Assembly: GCA_014380155.1 (NCBI GenBank)
Contig: JACMKJ010000351.1
Coordinates: forward strand, 1-5,810
Direction of reading: 5' to 3'
DNA length: 5,810 nucleotides
Source of the DNA: Rhizobacter sp.
GTDB taxonomy: Bacteria; Pseudomonadota; Gammaproteobacteria; Burkholderiales; Burkholderiaceae_C
Made by a program: the position numbers and the translations under genes. The number at the start of each line of letters is the position of its first letter. Positions within the stretch are counted from its first letter, which is position 1. Positions 1-5,810 of this stretch are shown here, one piece after another. The notes under the pieces were generated by a model. That model was given only the letters and a program-made list of their open reading frames with translations. It ran no database searches and had not been told where the DNA came from.

Positions 1-404
1 ATGCGGTCGGCCGCGCGGTCGAGCTCTTGCAGCGCGTCGCGCGCTCGGCTGAGCAGGGAGTCGGCACCGGGGTCGCGCTCGGCGAGCTGCTGTGCACCCG
101 TGCTGATCATCTCGGGCACCCGCTCGGCCACGCGGATGAGCTGGCCGCCAAACGCCATCGCACCGACGGCCAGCGTGCCCATCACCACCAACAGCGTGAG
201 CATGGTCGCCGCCACGCGGCTGCGCAGCCAGCGCTCCAGCCACACCGTCAGGGGTGTCACCAGCATGACGAGCATCAGGCCGGCAGTGAGCGGGATGAGA
301 AAACGTTGGCCCCACCAGAGAGCGGCAATCACCGCCAGTGTGGCGAGGAGGCGGGTGGACACGTTGGCGGAGCGCGCCGGTGCAGCTTTGTCGGGGGTGT
401 CCAT
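1..404 (-). CDS. AI-2E family transporter (PerM/YhhT-like), N-terminal part, cut by the window edge
   Basis: Reading leftward from the ATG at 404-402, the frame stays open to the window edge, giving 134 residues (MDTPDKAAPARSANVSTRLL...). A short polar N-terminus is followed by two closely spaced hydrophobic segments, about residues 19-32 and 35-56. They are joined by a FLIPLTAGLMLVMLVTPL stretch and closed by WLERW, the usual opening of AI-2E/PerM family proteins. A third hydrophobic segment covers about 65-90, followed by an amphipathic Glu/Arg-rich region (ERVPEMI..., 94-134), as expected before the long soluble insertion of this family. Members are inner-membrane proteins of about 350 residues with roughly eight helices. 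Proposed roles include export of the AI-2 signal or ion/proton antiport, and the substrate cannot be told from sequence. There is no convincing Shine-Dalgarno upstream of the ATG. A TTG at 410-408 is the only other start candidate before the upstream in-frame stop. The family call is firm; the function is not. Confidence 0.85.
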   Translation of the reverse strand, partial: MDTPDKAAPARSANVSTRLLATLAVIAALWWGQRFLIPLTAGLMLVMLVTPLTVWLERWLRSRVAATMLTLLVVMGTLAVGAMAFGGQLIRVAERVPEMISTGAQQLAERDPGADSLLSRARDALQELDRAADR

Positions 405-423
405 GGTCAAGCCGTTGGATGTG

Positions 424-459
424 AAAAGGCCCCGCCATTCTCTGTTGAATGGCGGGGCC
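424..459 (-). terminator. Rho-independent terminator after the csbD-like gene
   Basis: A perfect 13-bp inverted repeat has arms at 428-440 and 447-459 and a 6-nt loop at 441-446. The stem is very GC-rich (GGCCCCGCCATTC and its complement). Read on the minus strand it is followed at once by TTTT (427-424), the classic intrinsic terminator layout. It lies 23 bp past the csbD stop and ends about 20 nt before the ATG of the transporter gene. It should therefore end the csbD transcript and separate it from the transporter, unless it acts as an attenuator. The T-run is short, so some read-through is possible. Confidence 0.85.
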
Positions 460-482
460 GCGAGGGGCGGGTTTTCAGGTCG

Positions 483-716
483 TCAGACGCGGGTTTTGTC
501 TTTGCTGAACCACGAATCCGTGGCCGAGCGTTCCCAAGCGGCGATCTGATTTTCGGCTTCGTCCTTGGCCACGCCGTAGCGTTCCTGGATCTTGCCCGAG
601 AGCTGGTCGCGGCGGCCGGCGACGACGTCGAAGTCGTCATCGGTCAGCTTGCCCCATTGCTCCTTGGCCTTGCCGGTGACTTGTTTCCAGTTGCCTTGAA
701 TGCGATCCCAATTCAT
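483..716 (-). CDS. CsbD family general stress protein (YjbJ-like)
   Basis: This is a 77-residue hydrophilic protein beginning MNWDRIQGNWKQ. It carries the CsbD family core nearly end to end: GNWKQxxGKxKEQWGKLTDDD (about residues 8-28), then GRRDQLSGKIQERYG (about 34-48), then a charged helix ending in a Trp-containing tail. The pattern is very close to Escherichia coli YjbJ, which is 69 residues. CsbD proteins are small, soluble, highly expressed stress proteins (sigma-B dependent in Bacillus), and their biochemical role is unknown. No signal peptide or membrane segment is seen. The start is set by a strong AAGGAG at 728-723, six bases before the ATG. The gene follows the BON lipoprotein gene with a 48-bp gap, so co-transcription is likely, and a strong terminator follows it. 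Confidence 0.93.
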   Translation of the reverse strand: MNWDRIQGNWKQVTGKAKEQWGKLTDDDFDVVAGRRDQLSGKIQERYGVAKDEAENQIAAWERSATDSWFSKDKTRV

Positions 717-750
717 GTGCGGCTCCTTGTGTTGAGGGGTTGAGTCAAAA

Positions 751-768
751 GATCACGGGTGTGATCAC
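751..768. promoter_or_regulatory. Palindromic GATCAC...GTGATC element between the BON and csbD genes
   Basis: The sequence gatcac-gggt-gtgatc (751-766) is a perfect 6-bp inverted repeat with a 4-nt spacer. It overlaps an 8-bp palindrome, gtgatcac (761-768), and gatcacggg occurs twice (751-759 and 763-771). It covers the stop codon of the BON gene (767-765) and lies about 35 bp upstream of the csbD start. It could be an operator, a small RNA hairpin protecting or partly terminating the BON message, or chance. No T-run follows on the minus strand that would make it a good terminator (GATCTTTTGAC has four Ts, but only after a 6-bp stem). I do not recognise the regulator. Confidence 0.3.
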
Positions 769-1079
769 GGGCGAATGGCGATCTCGTTCTTCACTGCCTT
801 CACGCCATTGACCTTCCAGGTCAGCGTTTCAGCGGTGGACTTTTCGGTGCTGCTCTTGGCAAACCCGGAGAGCATCACGGTGCCGTTCAGCGTCTCGACG
901 CTGATGCTGGTGCCGGCAACTTCCTTGTTCTCGAGCAGGCGTGCCTTCACCGCGGTGGTGATGGCCGTGTCGTCGATGTAGGCGCCTACGGTTTCTTGCT
1001 TGCGCGTGACGGCGCAGCCGGCGGTGGTGAGCAGGGCGATGGCGGTCGCGGCAGCGACGAGGGTGGTGCGAATGATCAT
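765..1079 (-). CDS. BON domain-containing lipoprotein
   Basis: This is a 104-residue protein. The N-terminus is a lipoprotein signal peptide: one early Arg (R4), a hydrophobic stretch (about 7-17) and the lipobox L-T-T-A-G-C with Cys22 as the lipidated residue. Ala follows Cys22 and there is no Asp at +2, so outer-membrane sorting is expected. Residues about 35-104 form one BON domain, with a helix (AITTAVKARLLENKEV), the strand pair ISVETLNGTVMLSGFAKS, a helix (STEKSTAETLTWKV) and the closing strand VKNEIAIRP. BON domains occur in OsmY and related periplasmic proteins and are thought to bind phospholipid membranes during osmotic or envelope stress. OsmY and DolP carry two BON domains, whereas this protein has one. 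The start is supported by AGGAG at 1091-1087, seven bases before the ATG. It lies between a ferritin-like gene and csbD, which suits a stress role. Confidence 0.92.
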   Translation of the reverse strand: MIIRTTLVAAATAIALLTTAGCAVTRKQETVGAYIDDTAITTAVKARLLENKEVAGTSISVETLNGTVMLSGFAKSSTEKSTAETLTWKVNGVKAVKNEIAIRP

Positions 1080-1114
1080 GGTGTTGCTCCTAGCGGGTTG
1101 GAAAGAGTTGTATG

Positions 1115-1143
1115 AAACCGGGTGGTGGGCATCGAACCACCCG
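1115..1143 (-). terminator. Possible weak terminator hairpin after the ferritin-like gene
   Basis: An 8-bp perfect inverted repeat has arms cgggtggt (1119-1126) and accacccg (1136-1143) and a 9-nt loop. It sits 23 bp past the stop of the ferritin-like gene. On the minus strand it is followed by GGTTTCATAC, which has only three Ts, so termination would be incomplete. It may partly separate the ferritin-like gene from the BON-csbD pair or stabilise the 3' end of the message. The remaining gap (1080-1114) holds the Shine-Dalgarno of the BON gene and a weak -10-like TACAAC (1112-1107). Confidence 0.45.
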
Positions 1144-1166
1144 AGGGGCGGTCTGGTGTGTCAGCG

Positions 1167-1736
1167 TCAAGCGAGCCAATCGGCCAATTCGTCGGCGTGC
1201 TCCTGCTCGTCGCTCAAGATGTCTTCGAGCAGGCGGCGCGTGGTGCTGTCCTTGTCGCCGATCAAGTTGATGATCTGGCTGTAAGCCTCGATCGCCACAC
1301 GCTCGGCGATCAGGTTGGCGCGGATCATGGCCTTGAGGTCGGTCGAATCGTCGTATTCGGCATGGCTGCGCGCGGTGAGCGAGTCGGGCGAGAAGTCGGG
1401 CTTTCCGCCGAGTTGCACGATGCGTTGCGCCAGCCGGTCTGCGTGTGCAGCCTCTTCGCCGGCATGCACCATGAACTCTTCAGCGATCTTGGGCGAAGAC
1501 AGGCCCACGGCCGTGAAGTGGTGGCGCTTGTAGCGCAACACGCACACCAGCTCGGTGGCCAGCGAATCATTGAGCAGCTTGATGATGTCTGCGCGCCAGG
1601 GGCCGTAGCTCGGTGTCATCGCGCCTTGGTCGAGGCTGCGGCGTGCGGCGTCGAGCGCGGCTTCGTCGAGCGCCATCGGCGCGTGGTCGACGATCGACAG
1701 TTGCTTCACTTTGTTTTGTTCTGTGTGAGTGGACAT
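1167..1736 (-). CDS. Bacterioferritin-like di-iron protein lacking the haem-ligand methionine
   Basis: This is a 189-residue soluble protein with a ferritin four-helix fold from about residue 48. The di-iron ligands can be placed by motif: Glu62 (TELVCVLRY), Glu95 and His98 (EEAAHAD), Glu145 (AERVAIEAY), and Glu177 and His180 (DEQEHAD). Tyr69 matches the conserved Tyr near the iron site of bacterioferritin. By hand alignment with E. coli Bfr, EMKH reads EAAH here, so the haem-binding Met52 position is Ala96 and haem binding is not expected. About 44 extra residues precede helix A compared with Bfr. Family members oxidise Fe(II) with peroxide or oxygen and may store iron as a cage. Assembly here is not shown by sequence, and a non-cage ferritin-like or rubrerythrin-type role is possible. 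The start is supported by AGGAA (1747-1743) before the ATG. The gene lies 57 bp after the glucan synthase gene and 87 bp before the BON lipoprotein gene. Confidence 0.85.
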   Translation of the reverse strand: MSTHTEQNKVKQLSIVDHAPMALDEAALDAARRSLDQGAMTPSYGPWRADIIKLLNDSLATELVCVLRYKRHHFTAVGLSSPKIAEEFMVHAGEEAAHADRLAQRIVQLGGKPDFSPDSLTARSHAEYDDSTDLKAMIRANLIAERVAIEAYSQIINLIGDKDSTTRRLLEDILSDEQEHADELADWLA

Positions 1737-1793
1737 CGGGATTTCCTGACTGACAGCGATTCGTTGAGTGCACTGTAGAAATTCCCGTCTGTC
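1737..1793 (-). promoter_or_regulatory. Short intergenic region upstream of the ferritin-like gene, no clear promoter
   Basis: This 57-bp gap separates the stop of the glucan synthase gene from the ferritin-like ATG. No terminator hairpin with a T-run follows the large gene, so read-through into the ferritin-like gene is plausible. On the minus strand a TTGAGA overlaps the upstream stop codon and a TACAGT lies downstream. The spacing between them is only about 14 nt, too short for a normal sigma-70 promoter. An 8-bp palindrome, agtgcact (1767-1774), might be an operator half or chance. The AGGAA ribosome site is at 1747-1743. Confidence 0.25.
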
Positions 1794-4700
1794 TCAACCA
1801 TCGGCGCCCTGCTCCTGCGTGTGTAGGACGACACCGCACGGCACTGTGGGCAGCGCGATCACGAAGCAGGTATCGGCCTCCAGCTCGCGCCAGGCCACCA
1901 GCTCACCGGGGTGCAGCAGCCGTGTGCCGTTGGGCGCGGTGGCATTGAAGGTGGCGCGAGTCAGGATGAAGCGCAGGGTGCGGCCCTCACGCTTGAGCGT
2001 CAGCTCGGCTTCGGGCCAGTGCGAGGGCAGGCAGGGTTCGAAGCTCAATGCATACGCACCCTGGCGCAGCCCGAAGATCGAGCCGATGGCCGCGCGGTGC
2101 AGCCACGCAGCCGCGCCGGTGTACCAGCTCCAGCCGCCGCGCCCCACATACGGTGCTTGGGTGTACACGTCGCCGGCCATCACATAAGGTTCGATGCCAT
2201 AGGCCGGGCCGCGCGTCGGGTGACTCGCTCGGTGCGCGGGGTTGAGGTAGGTGAAGTAGCGGTACACCAGGTCGGACCCTTCGGGCGAGTTGGTGTGGGT
2301 CGTGGTGAGTTCGGCCAGCGCCATCAGCGCCCACACGCCGGCGTGCGAGTACTGGCCACCGTTTTCGCGCACGCCGGGTGGGTAGGCCTGGATGTAGCCA
2401 GCGCTCGGGCTGGCATGTGCCAGGGGTGGGTCAAGCAGCTTGATCAAGCCGGCGTCGTGGTCCACCAGGTGCTGGTCGACTGCGGCCATGGCCATGCGTG
2501 GCAAAGCGGGTGGGATGCTTTTGGCGAGCACGCTCCACGCCTGAGCGATCAGGTCGATGCTCGCTTCGGTGTTGGTGTGCGAACCGAGTGGCGTGCCGTC
2601 ATCGAAGAACGCGCGCTTGAACCACTGGCCGTCCCAGGCCTCGCCGTTGAGCGCACGGCGCCAGCCCTGGGCGGCGTCTTCCCAGCGCTTGGCCCGCGGC
2701 TCGTCGCCGCGGCTACGGGCGATCGGCGCGAAGTCGTCGACCAGTCGGCACAAGAAGCAGGCGAGCCACACCGACTCGCCCCGGCCTTCGTGGCCGACGC
2801 GGTTCATGCCGTCGTTCCAGTCGCCCGTGCCCATCAGCGGCAGGCCGTGCTCGCCCACGCGCAGGCTGTGGTCGATGGCGCGCGAGGCGTGTTCGTACAC
2901 CGACGCGTCTTGTGTGCTCACGCTGGGCACGTAGTACGCGTCTTCGGCGCCTTCGGGGATGGTGGCTCCTTCGAGAAATGGCACCCGCTCATCGAGCAGC
3001 GAGTGGTCGCCGGTGCTGTGCAGGTAGTGCGCGCAGGCATGTGGCAGCCACAGCAGGTCGTCTGAAAAATGCGTGCGCACACCGGCGCCGGTGGGGGCGT
3101 GCCACCAGTGCTGCACGTCGCCCTCGGCAAACTGGCGCGAGGCCGCCAGCACGATCTGCTCGCGCAGCATCTGCGGCGCGGCCCAGGCCAGCGCCATCGC
3201 GTCTTGCAGCTGATCGCGGTAGCCGGTGGCGCCGCCCGCTTGATAGAAACCGGCCTTGGCCCACAGGCGGCAGGTCACGGTTTGATAGAGCAACCAGCGG
3301 TTGACCATCGCATCGAACAAGGGGTCGGGTGTTTTCACCGTGGTGGCGCCGAGCAGCTCTTCCCAGCGCTCGCGCACCTGCTCGATGCGGCGCACCGCGG
3401 GTGTGGCTGCGGCCAGGGTGGCGAGCTGGCGCGCGGCGTCGGGGTTGGCGGCGTAGCCGAGCAGGAAGACCCGCTCCACCGAGTCGCCGGCGTCCAAGGT
3501 GATGCGGGTCGACAAGGCAGCGCACGGGTCCAGCCCCTGGCCTTGCTGTTTGCCGAAGTGATCGGGCAGCACCAGTCGCCCACGCGCGTCAAAACACTCG
3601 CGGCGGTCGCAGCTCCAGTCTTCGTCTTCGTCAGGGTCACCGGCCAGGCCCAGGAAGGCGGTGCCGTCGCCATAACCGGCCGAGTGGTCGAGCTGGGTGG
3701 CCAGCAGCGCGGTGAGTTTCTGGTCGGGCAGGCGCTGGCGGTACAACGCGGTATTCACGCTGCTTCGGTCGGCGCGGCTGGCGCCCATCATCCATTCGGC
3801 GATGCCCACCGCGCGCAGCTGCACCATGCGGTGGCCGCGATTGACGATGTGCAGGCGCACCTGCTTGACCGAGGTTTTTGCGTCGACGCACCACGAGGCG
3901 GTCACGTCCACGTCACCCCGCCGGTGGCGGATCACGCTGTAACCCTGGCCGTGCGAGATGCGGTAGCTCACACGCTCGTCGCCCCAGGCCGAGGGCGCCA
4001 CGCTCCACACCTCCAGCGTCTTGCGGTCTTGCAGCAAGAACCACTCGGAGGGCGTGTCGCTCACCGGGTCGTTCGACCAGGTGGTGAGCTGGTTGAGCCG
4101 GCTGTTCACCGCCCAGGTGTAGCCACCGCCGGCTTCGGAGATCTGTGCACCAAAGCCCGGGTTCGAGAGCACGTTGATCCACGGCCGTTTGGGGCGCACG
4201 CGGGCGCTGGTGTCGAAACGGAACTCGCCGGACTCGGCCGCAAACTCGCCGCTCGGGGCGGGTGCGGCCATCGGCAATGCGCGCGCCATCGGCACCGCTG
4301 CGGTCGAGGTGGCGTGACGTTCTTCAAACGCCTGCTCATGCAGCGTGACCCACTCTTGCACGTGGTGCACCAGCGGGCGCCCGTCGGCGCGCAGGCGCAA
4401 GCGGGCCAGGCATCGCAAGGTGTTCAGCTCCTCGGCCGACAACTCCTCGGCGCGCAGCAGATGAAAGCCGGTGCAAGCCGGGCCGGGCTGGGCGGCGCTT
4501 TCAGCGACGTGGCGCTCGCGCAGTGCGGCGATCTCGCGCTGCAGCGCCATCAGGTAGGAGGTGGGCTCGGCGTTCACCACCACCAGGTCGCAGGCCACGC
4601 CGCCCCAGGCCCACAGGCGCAGGCCCTTGGCGAGTGTGCGCAGCAAACCGAGAGACTGCGCGACGCCGGCCGACACCAGCAAGATGGGCCGGTCGCCCGA

Positions 4701-5810
4701 GATCCCGAAGCGCCACAACAGGCGCCGGTCGCAGGCCTCGGCAACGCCGCCTTGTGGGCGTGTGAGGCACAACACCAGCGCGGTGGTGAGTGTCTGGATG
4801 GCAGCGAAGTTGTCTGCGCTCAGCGCCAGCGTGCGCAGGCGAATGCCGGTCAGCGTGGCCGACATCAACGACGAACGCTGCACATGGCTGGCCTGGCGGT
4901 ATTTGTCGATCACCGCATGCAAGGTGGCTGGGGAGTCTGATGCGGTGGTTGCAAACGTGAGCTGTGCCTTGGCGTGCGGCTCGATGCGCAGCCGCACCGC
5001 CAGCGCGCACATCGGGTCGAGCCCGGTGTCGAGTGTGAGCGCGGTGTCGCTGCCGCTGTCGTTGTCGTGGTCGGGCAGGTCGTCGAACGAGGCCATCGGC
5101 CGCGCCGCACCCTGGTTGCGGCCCCACCAGCGGTGGCGGTCGGTCTGCACGCGCAGGCCAACCACCTGCGGGTCGGTGGCGGCCAGGAAGTGCGCGGCCA
5201 GCAGGCCCTGCTCAGTGGCCAGGCGGGGCTTGCGCTCGAACAGCACGGCCTGCTGCGAGGCCAGCCACTCGGCGCGCACGAAGAGGTTGGTGAACGCCGG
5301 GTGCGTTTCGTCGGCGCGCGGGTCGGCCAGCGTCACCTCGAAGGCCGAGATCAGCTCGATCTCGATCACGCGGTCGCTCAGGTTGCGCAGCTCGATCTGG
5401 CGGAATTCGATGTCGTCTTCCGGGCTGACCCACACGGTGGCGTGGGCCTGCAGCTCGGGCCAGGTGGCGTCGAAACACACCCGGTCGGCGTGGAACACGC
5501 TCTTGTAGTGCGCCGCCGGGTCAGGCGCCGGGTGCTGGGTGATCGACACGGGCTGCGGCCGCTGGTCCCAGCGCAAGTAGAAGAAGCTGCCATGCGAGTC
5601 GCGCAGCGCGTCGTCGCGCGAGCGGGTGATGCCGGTGGCGCCTCGCCGGCTCCAGCCCGCACCGTTGGCGCGCAGCGTGACGCTGTAGCGCCCGTTCGAC
5701 AGCACATGCGTTGGCTCCAGCGCTGTCGAGCCTGGGAACACTTCGCGCAGCAGGCCCGGCGCACGCCGTTGCAGTGCCTGCGGTGGCAGCCCCGGCGGCG
5801 GCGCGTGCAG
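1794..5810 (-). CDS. Cyclic beta-1,2-glucan synthase-type protein (ChvB/NdvB-like), C-terminal GH94 region, 5' end outside the window
   Basis: The frame is open from the right edge to the TGA at 1796-1794, giving about 1338 visible residues. The GTG at 5741 is unlikely to be the true start, because codons before it read on as coding sequence (...ALQRRAPGLLRE). Numbering from that GTG: residues 1-290 form a first GH94-type beta-sandwich (THVLSNGRYSV; SPEDD near 107). About 310-470 is the middle segment with FGISGDRPILLV (Asp350). About 475-515 is an Ala/Pro-rich linker. About 521-780 is a second sandwich (NVLSNPGFGAQISE). About 806-1215 is the helical GH94 barrel, with GYRDQLQD (840-847), GDWND (973-977; the last Asp matches the GH94 general acid) and ENGGQYSHAG (1126-1135). 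A small beta domain ends the protein. Full-length relatives (about 2,800 residues) also have membrane and GT84 domains that polymerise UDP-glucose, and the GH94 part sets chain length by phosphorolysis. The product is a periplasmic cyclic glucan used in osmotic adaptation and host interaction. GT84 is not visible here, so a GH94-only phosphorylase remains possible. Confidence 0.88.
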   Translation of the reverse strand: MHAPPPGLPPQALQRRAPGLLREVFPGSTALEPTHVLSNGRYSVTLRANGAGWSRRGATGITRSRDDALRDSHGSFFYLRWDQRPQPVSITQHPAPDPAAHYKSVFHADRVCFDATWPELQAHATVWVSPEDDIEFRQIELRNLSDRVIEIELISAFEVTLADPRADETHPAFTNLFVRAEWLASQQAVLFERKPRLATEQGLLAAHFLAATDPQVVGLRVQTDRHRWWGRNQGAARPMASFDDLPDHDNDSGSDTALTLDTGLDPMCALAVRLRIEPHAKAQLTFATTASDSPATLHAVIDKYRQASHVQRSSLMSATLTGIRLRTLALSADNFAAIQTLTTALVLCLTRPQGGVAEACDRRLLWRFGISGDRPILLVSAGVAQSLGLLRTLAKGLRLWAWGGVACDLVVVNAEPTSYLMALQREIAALRERHVAESAAQPGPACTGFHLLRAEELSAEELNTLRCLARLRLRADGRPLVHHVQEWVTLHEQAFEERHATSTAAVPMARALPMAAPAPSGEFAAESGEFRFDTSARVRPKRPWINVLSNPGFGAQISEAGGGYTWAVNSRLNQLTTWSNDPVSDTPSEWFLLQDRKTLEVWSVAPSAWGDERVSYRISHGQGYSVIRHRRGDVDVTASWCVDAKTSVKQVRLHIVNRGHRMVQLRAVGIAEWMMGASRADRSSVNTALYRQRLPDQKLTALLATQLDHSAGYGDGTAFLGLAGDPDEDEDWSCDRRECFDARGRLVLPDHFGKQQGQGLDPCAALSTRITLDAGDSVERVFLLGYAANPDAARQLATLAAATPAVRRIEQVRERWEELLGATTVKTPDPLFDAMVNRWLLYQTVTCRLWAKAGFYQAGGATGYRDQLQDAMALAWAAPQMLREQIVLAASRQFAEGDVQHWWHAPTGAGVRTHFSDDLLWLPHACAHYLHSTGDHSLLDERVPFLEGATIPEGAEDAYYVPSVSTQDASVYEHASRAIDHSLRVGEHGLPLMGTGDWNDGMNRVGHEGRGESVWLACFLCRLVDDFAPIARSRGDEPRAKRWEDAAQGWRRALNGEAWDGQWFKRAFFDDGTPLGSHTNTEASIDLIAQAWSVLAKSIPPALPRMAMAAVDQHLVDHDAGLIKLLDPPLAHASPSAGYIQAYPPGVRENGGQYSHAGVWALMALAELTTTHTNSPEGSDLVYRYFTYLNPAHRASHPTRGPAYGIEPYVMAGDVYTQAPYVGRGGWSWYTGAAAWLHRAAIGSIFGLRQGAYALSFEPCLPSHWPEAELTLKREGRTLRFILTRATFNATAPNGTRLLHPGELVAWRELEADTCFVIALPTVPCGVVLHTQEQGADG

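Noticed and set aside
1..743. Two overlapping plus-strand open frames (182 and 238 codons) at the left end
   Set aside because: They run opposite the AI-2E transporter, the csbD gene and its terminator, cross two gene boundaries and show no domain or ribosome site.
1122..1778. 218-codon plus-strand open frame opposite the ferritin-like gene
   Set aside because: It is a shadow frame, since the minus strand carries the six ferritin metal ligands in the right spacing.
1737..1793. Sigma-70 or stress-sigma promoter for the ferritin-like gene
   Set aside because: TTGAGA and TACAGT are about 14 nt apart, and GGAATT lacks a properly spaced partner, so no promoter can be called with confidence.
1911..3065. 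384-codon open frame on the plus strand
   Set aside because: It is an antisense shadow of the GH94 barrel, with no family resemblance and a composition typical of mirror frames.
3069..4940. 623-codon open frame on the plus strand, opposite the glucan synthase gene
   Set aside because: Its translation is Gly/Ala/Arg/His/Gln-rich without recognisable domains. High-GC genes with G/C third positions commonly leave a long open antisense frame, and the minus-strand protein here is clearly a real GH94 enzyme.
5739..5741. GTG as the start codon of the glucan synthase gene
   Set aside because: The frame stays open to the window edge with coding-like residues upstream. The first homologous block begins only a few residues after the GTG, so the real start is expected well beyond the window.

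Overview
The window is GC-rich (roughly two thirds G+C) and encodes five genes, all on the minus strand. Codon usage and gene types suggest a betaproteobacterium, probably Burkholderiales (Comamonadaceae or the Leptothrix/Rubrivivax group). That placement is inferred from general resemblance, not from a marker gene.

In transcription order (right to left): (1) positions 5810-1794, the C-terminal ~1338 residues of a cyclic beta-1,2-glucan synthase-type protein (ChvB/NdvB-like). It has two GH94-type beta-sandwich segments and a complete GH94 catalytic barrel, and its 5' part lies outside the window. (2) 1736-1167, a 189-residue bacterioferritin-like di-iron protein with all six expected metal ligands, but Ala where haem-binding bacterioferritin has Met. 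(3) 1079-765, a 104-residue lipoprotein with one BON domain. (4) 716-483, a 77-residue CsbD/YjbJ-family stress protein. (5) 404-1, the N-terminal 134 residues of an AI-2E/PerM-family membrane protein that runs off the left edge.

Genes 2-4 are closely spaced (48-87 bp gaps) and each has a good Shine-Dalgarno sequence. A 13-bp perfect hairpin followed by a T-run lies just after csbD and probably ends the transcript ahead of the transporter gene. A weaker hairpin follows the ferritin-like gene. The gaps are all under 100 bp, and no tRNA, rRNA, mobile element or CRISPR array is visible.

The genes share an envelope and general-stress theme: periplasmic glucan for osmotic adaptation, iron and oxidant handling, a BON lipoprotein and CsbD. 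I see no clearly new system. The points most worth following up are the haem-less, N-terminally extended ferritin-like protein, the terminator pressed against the transporter start, and the conserved-looking stress neighbourhood.
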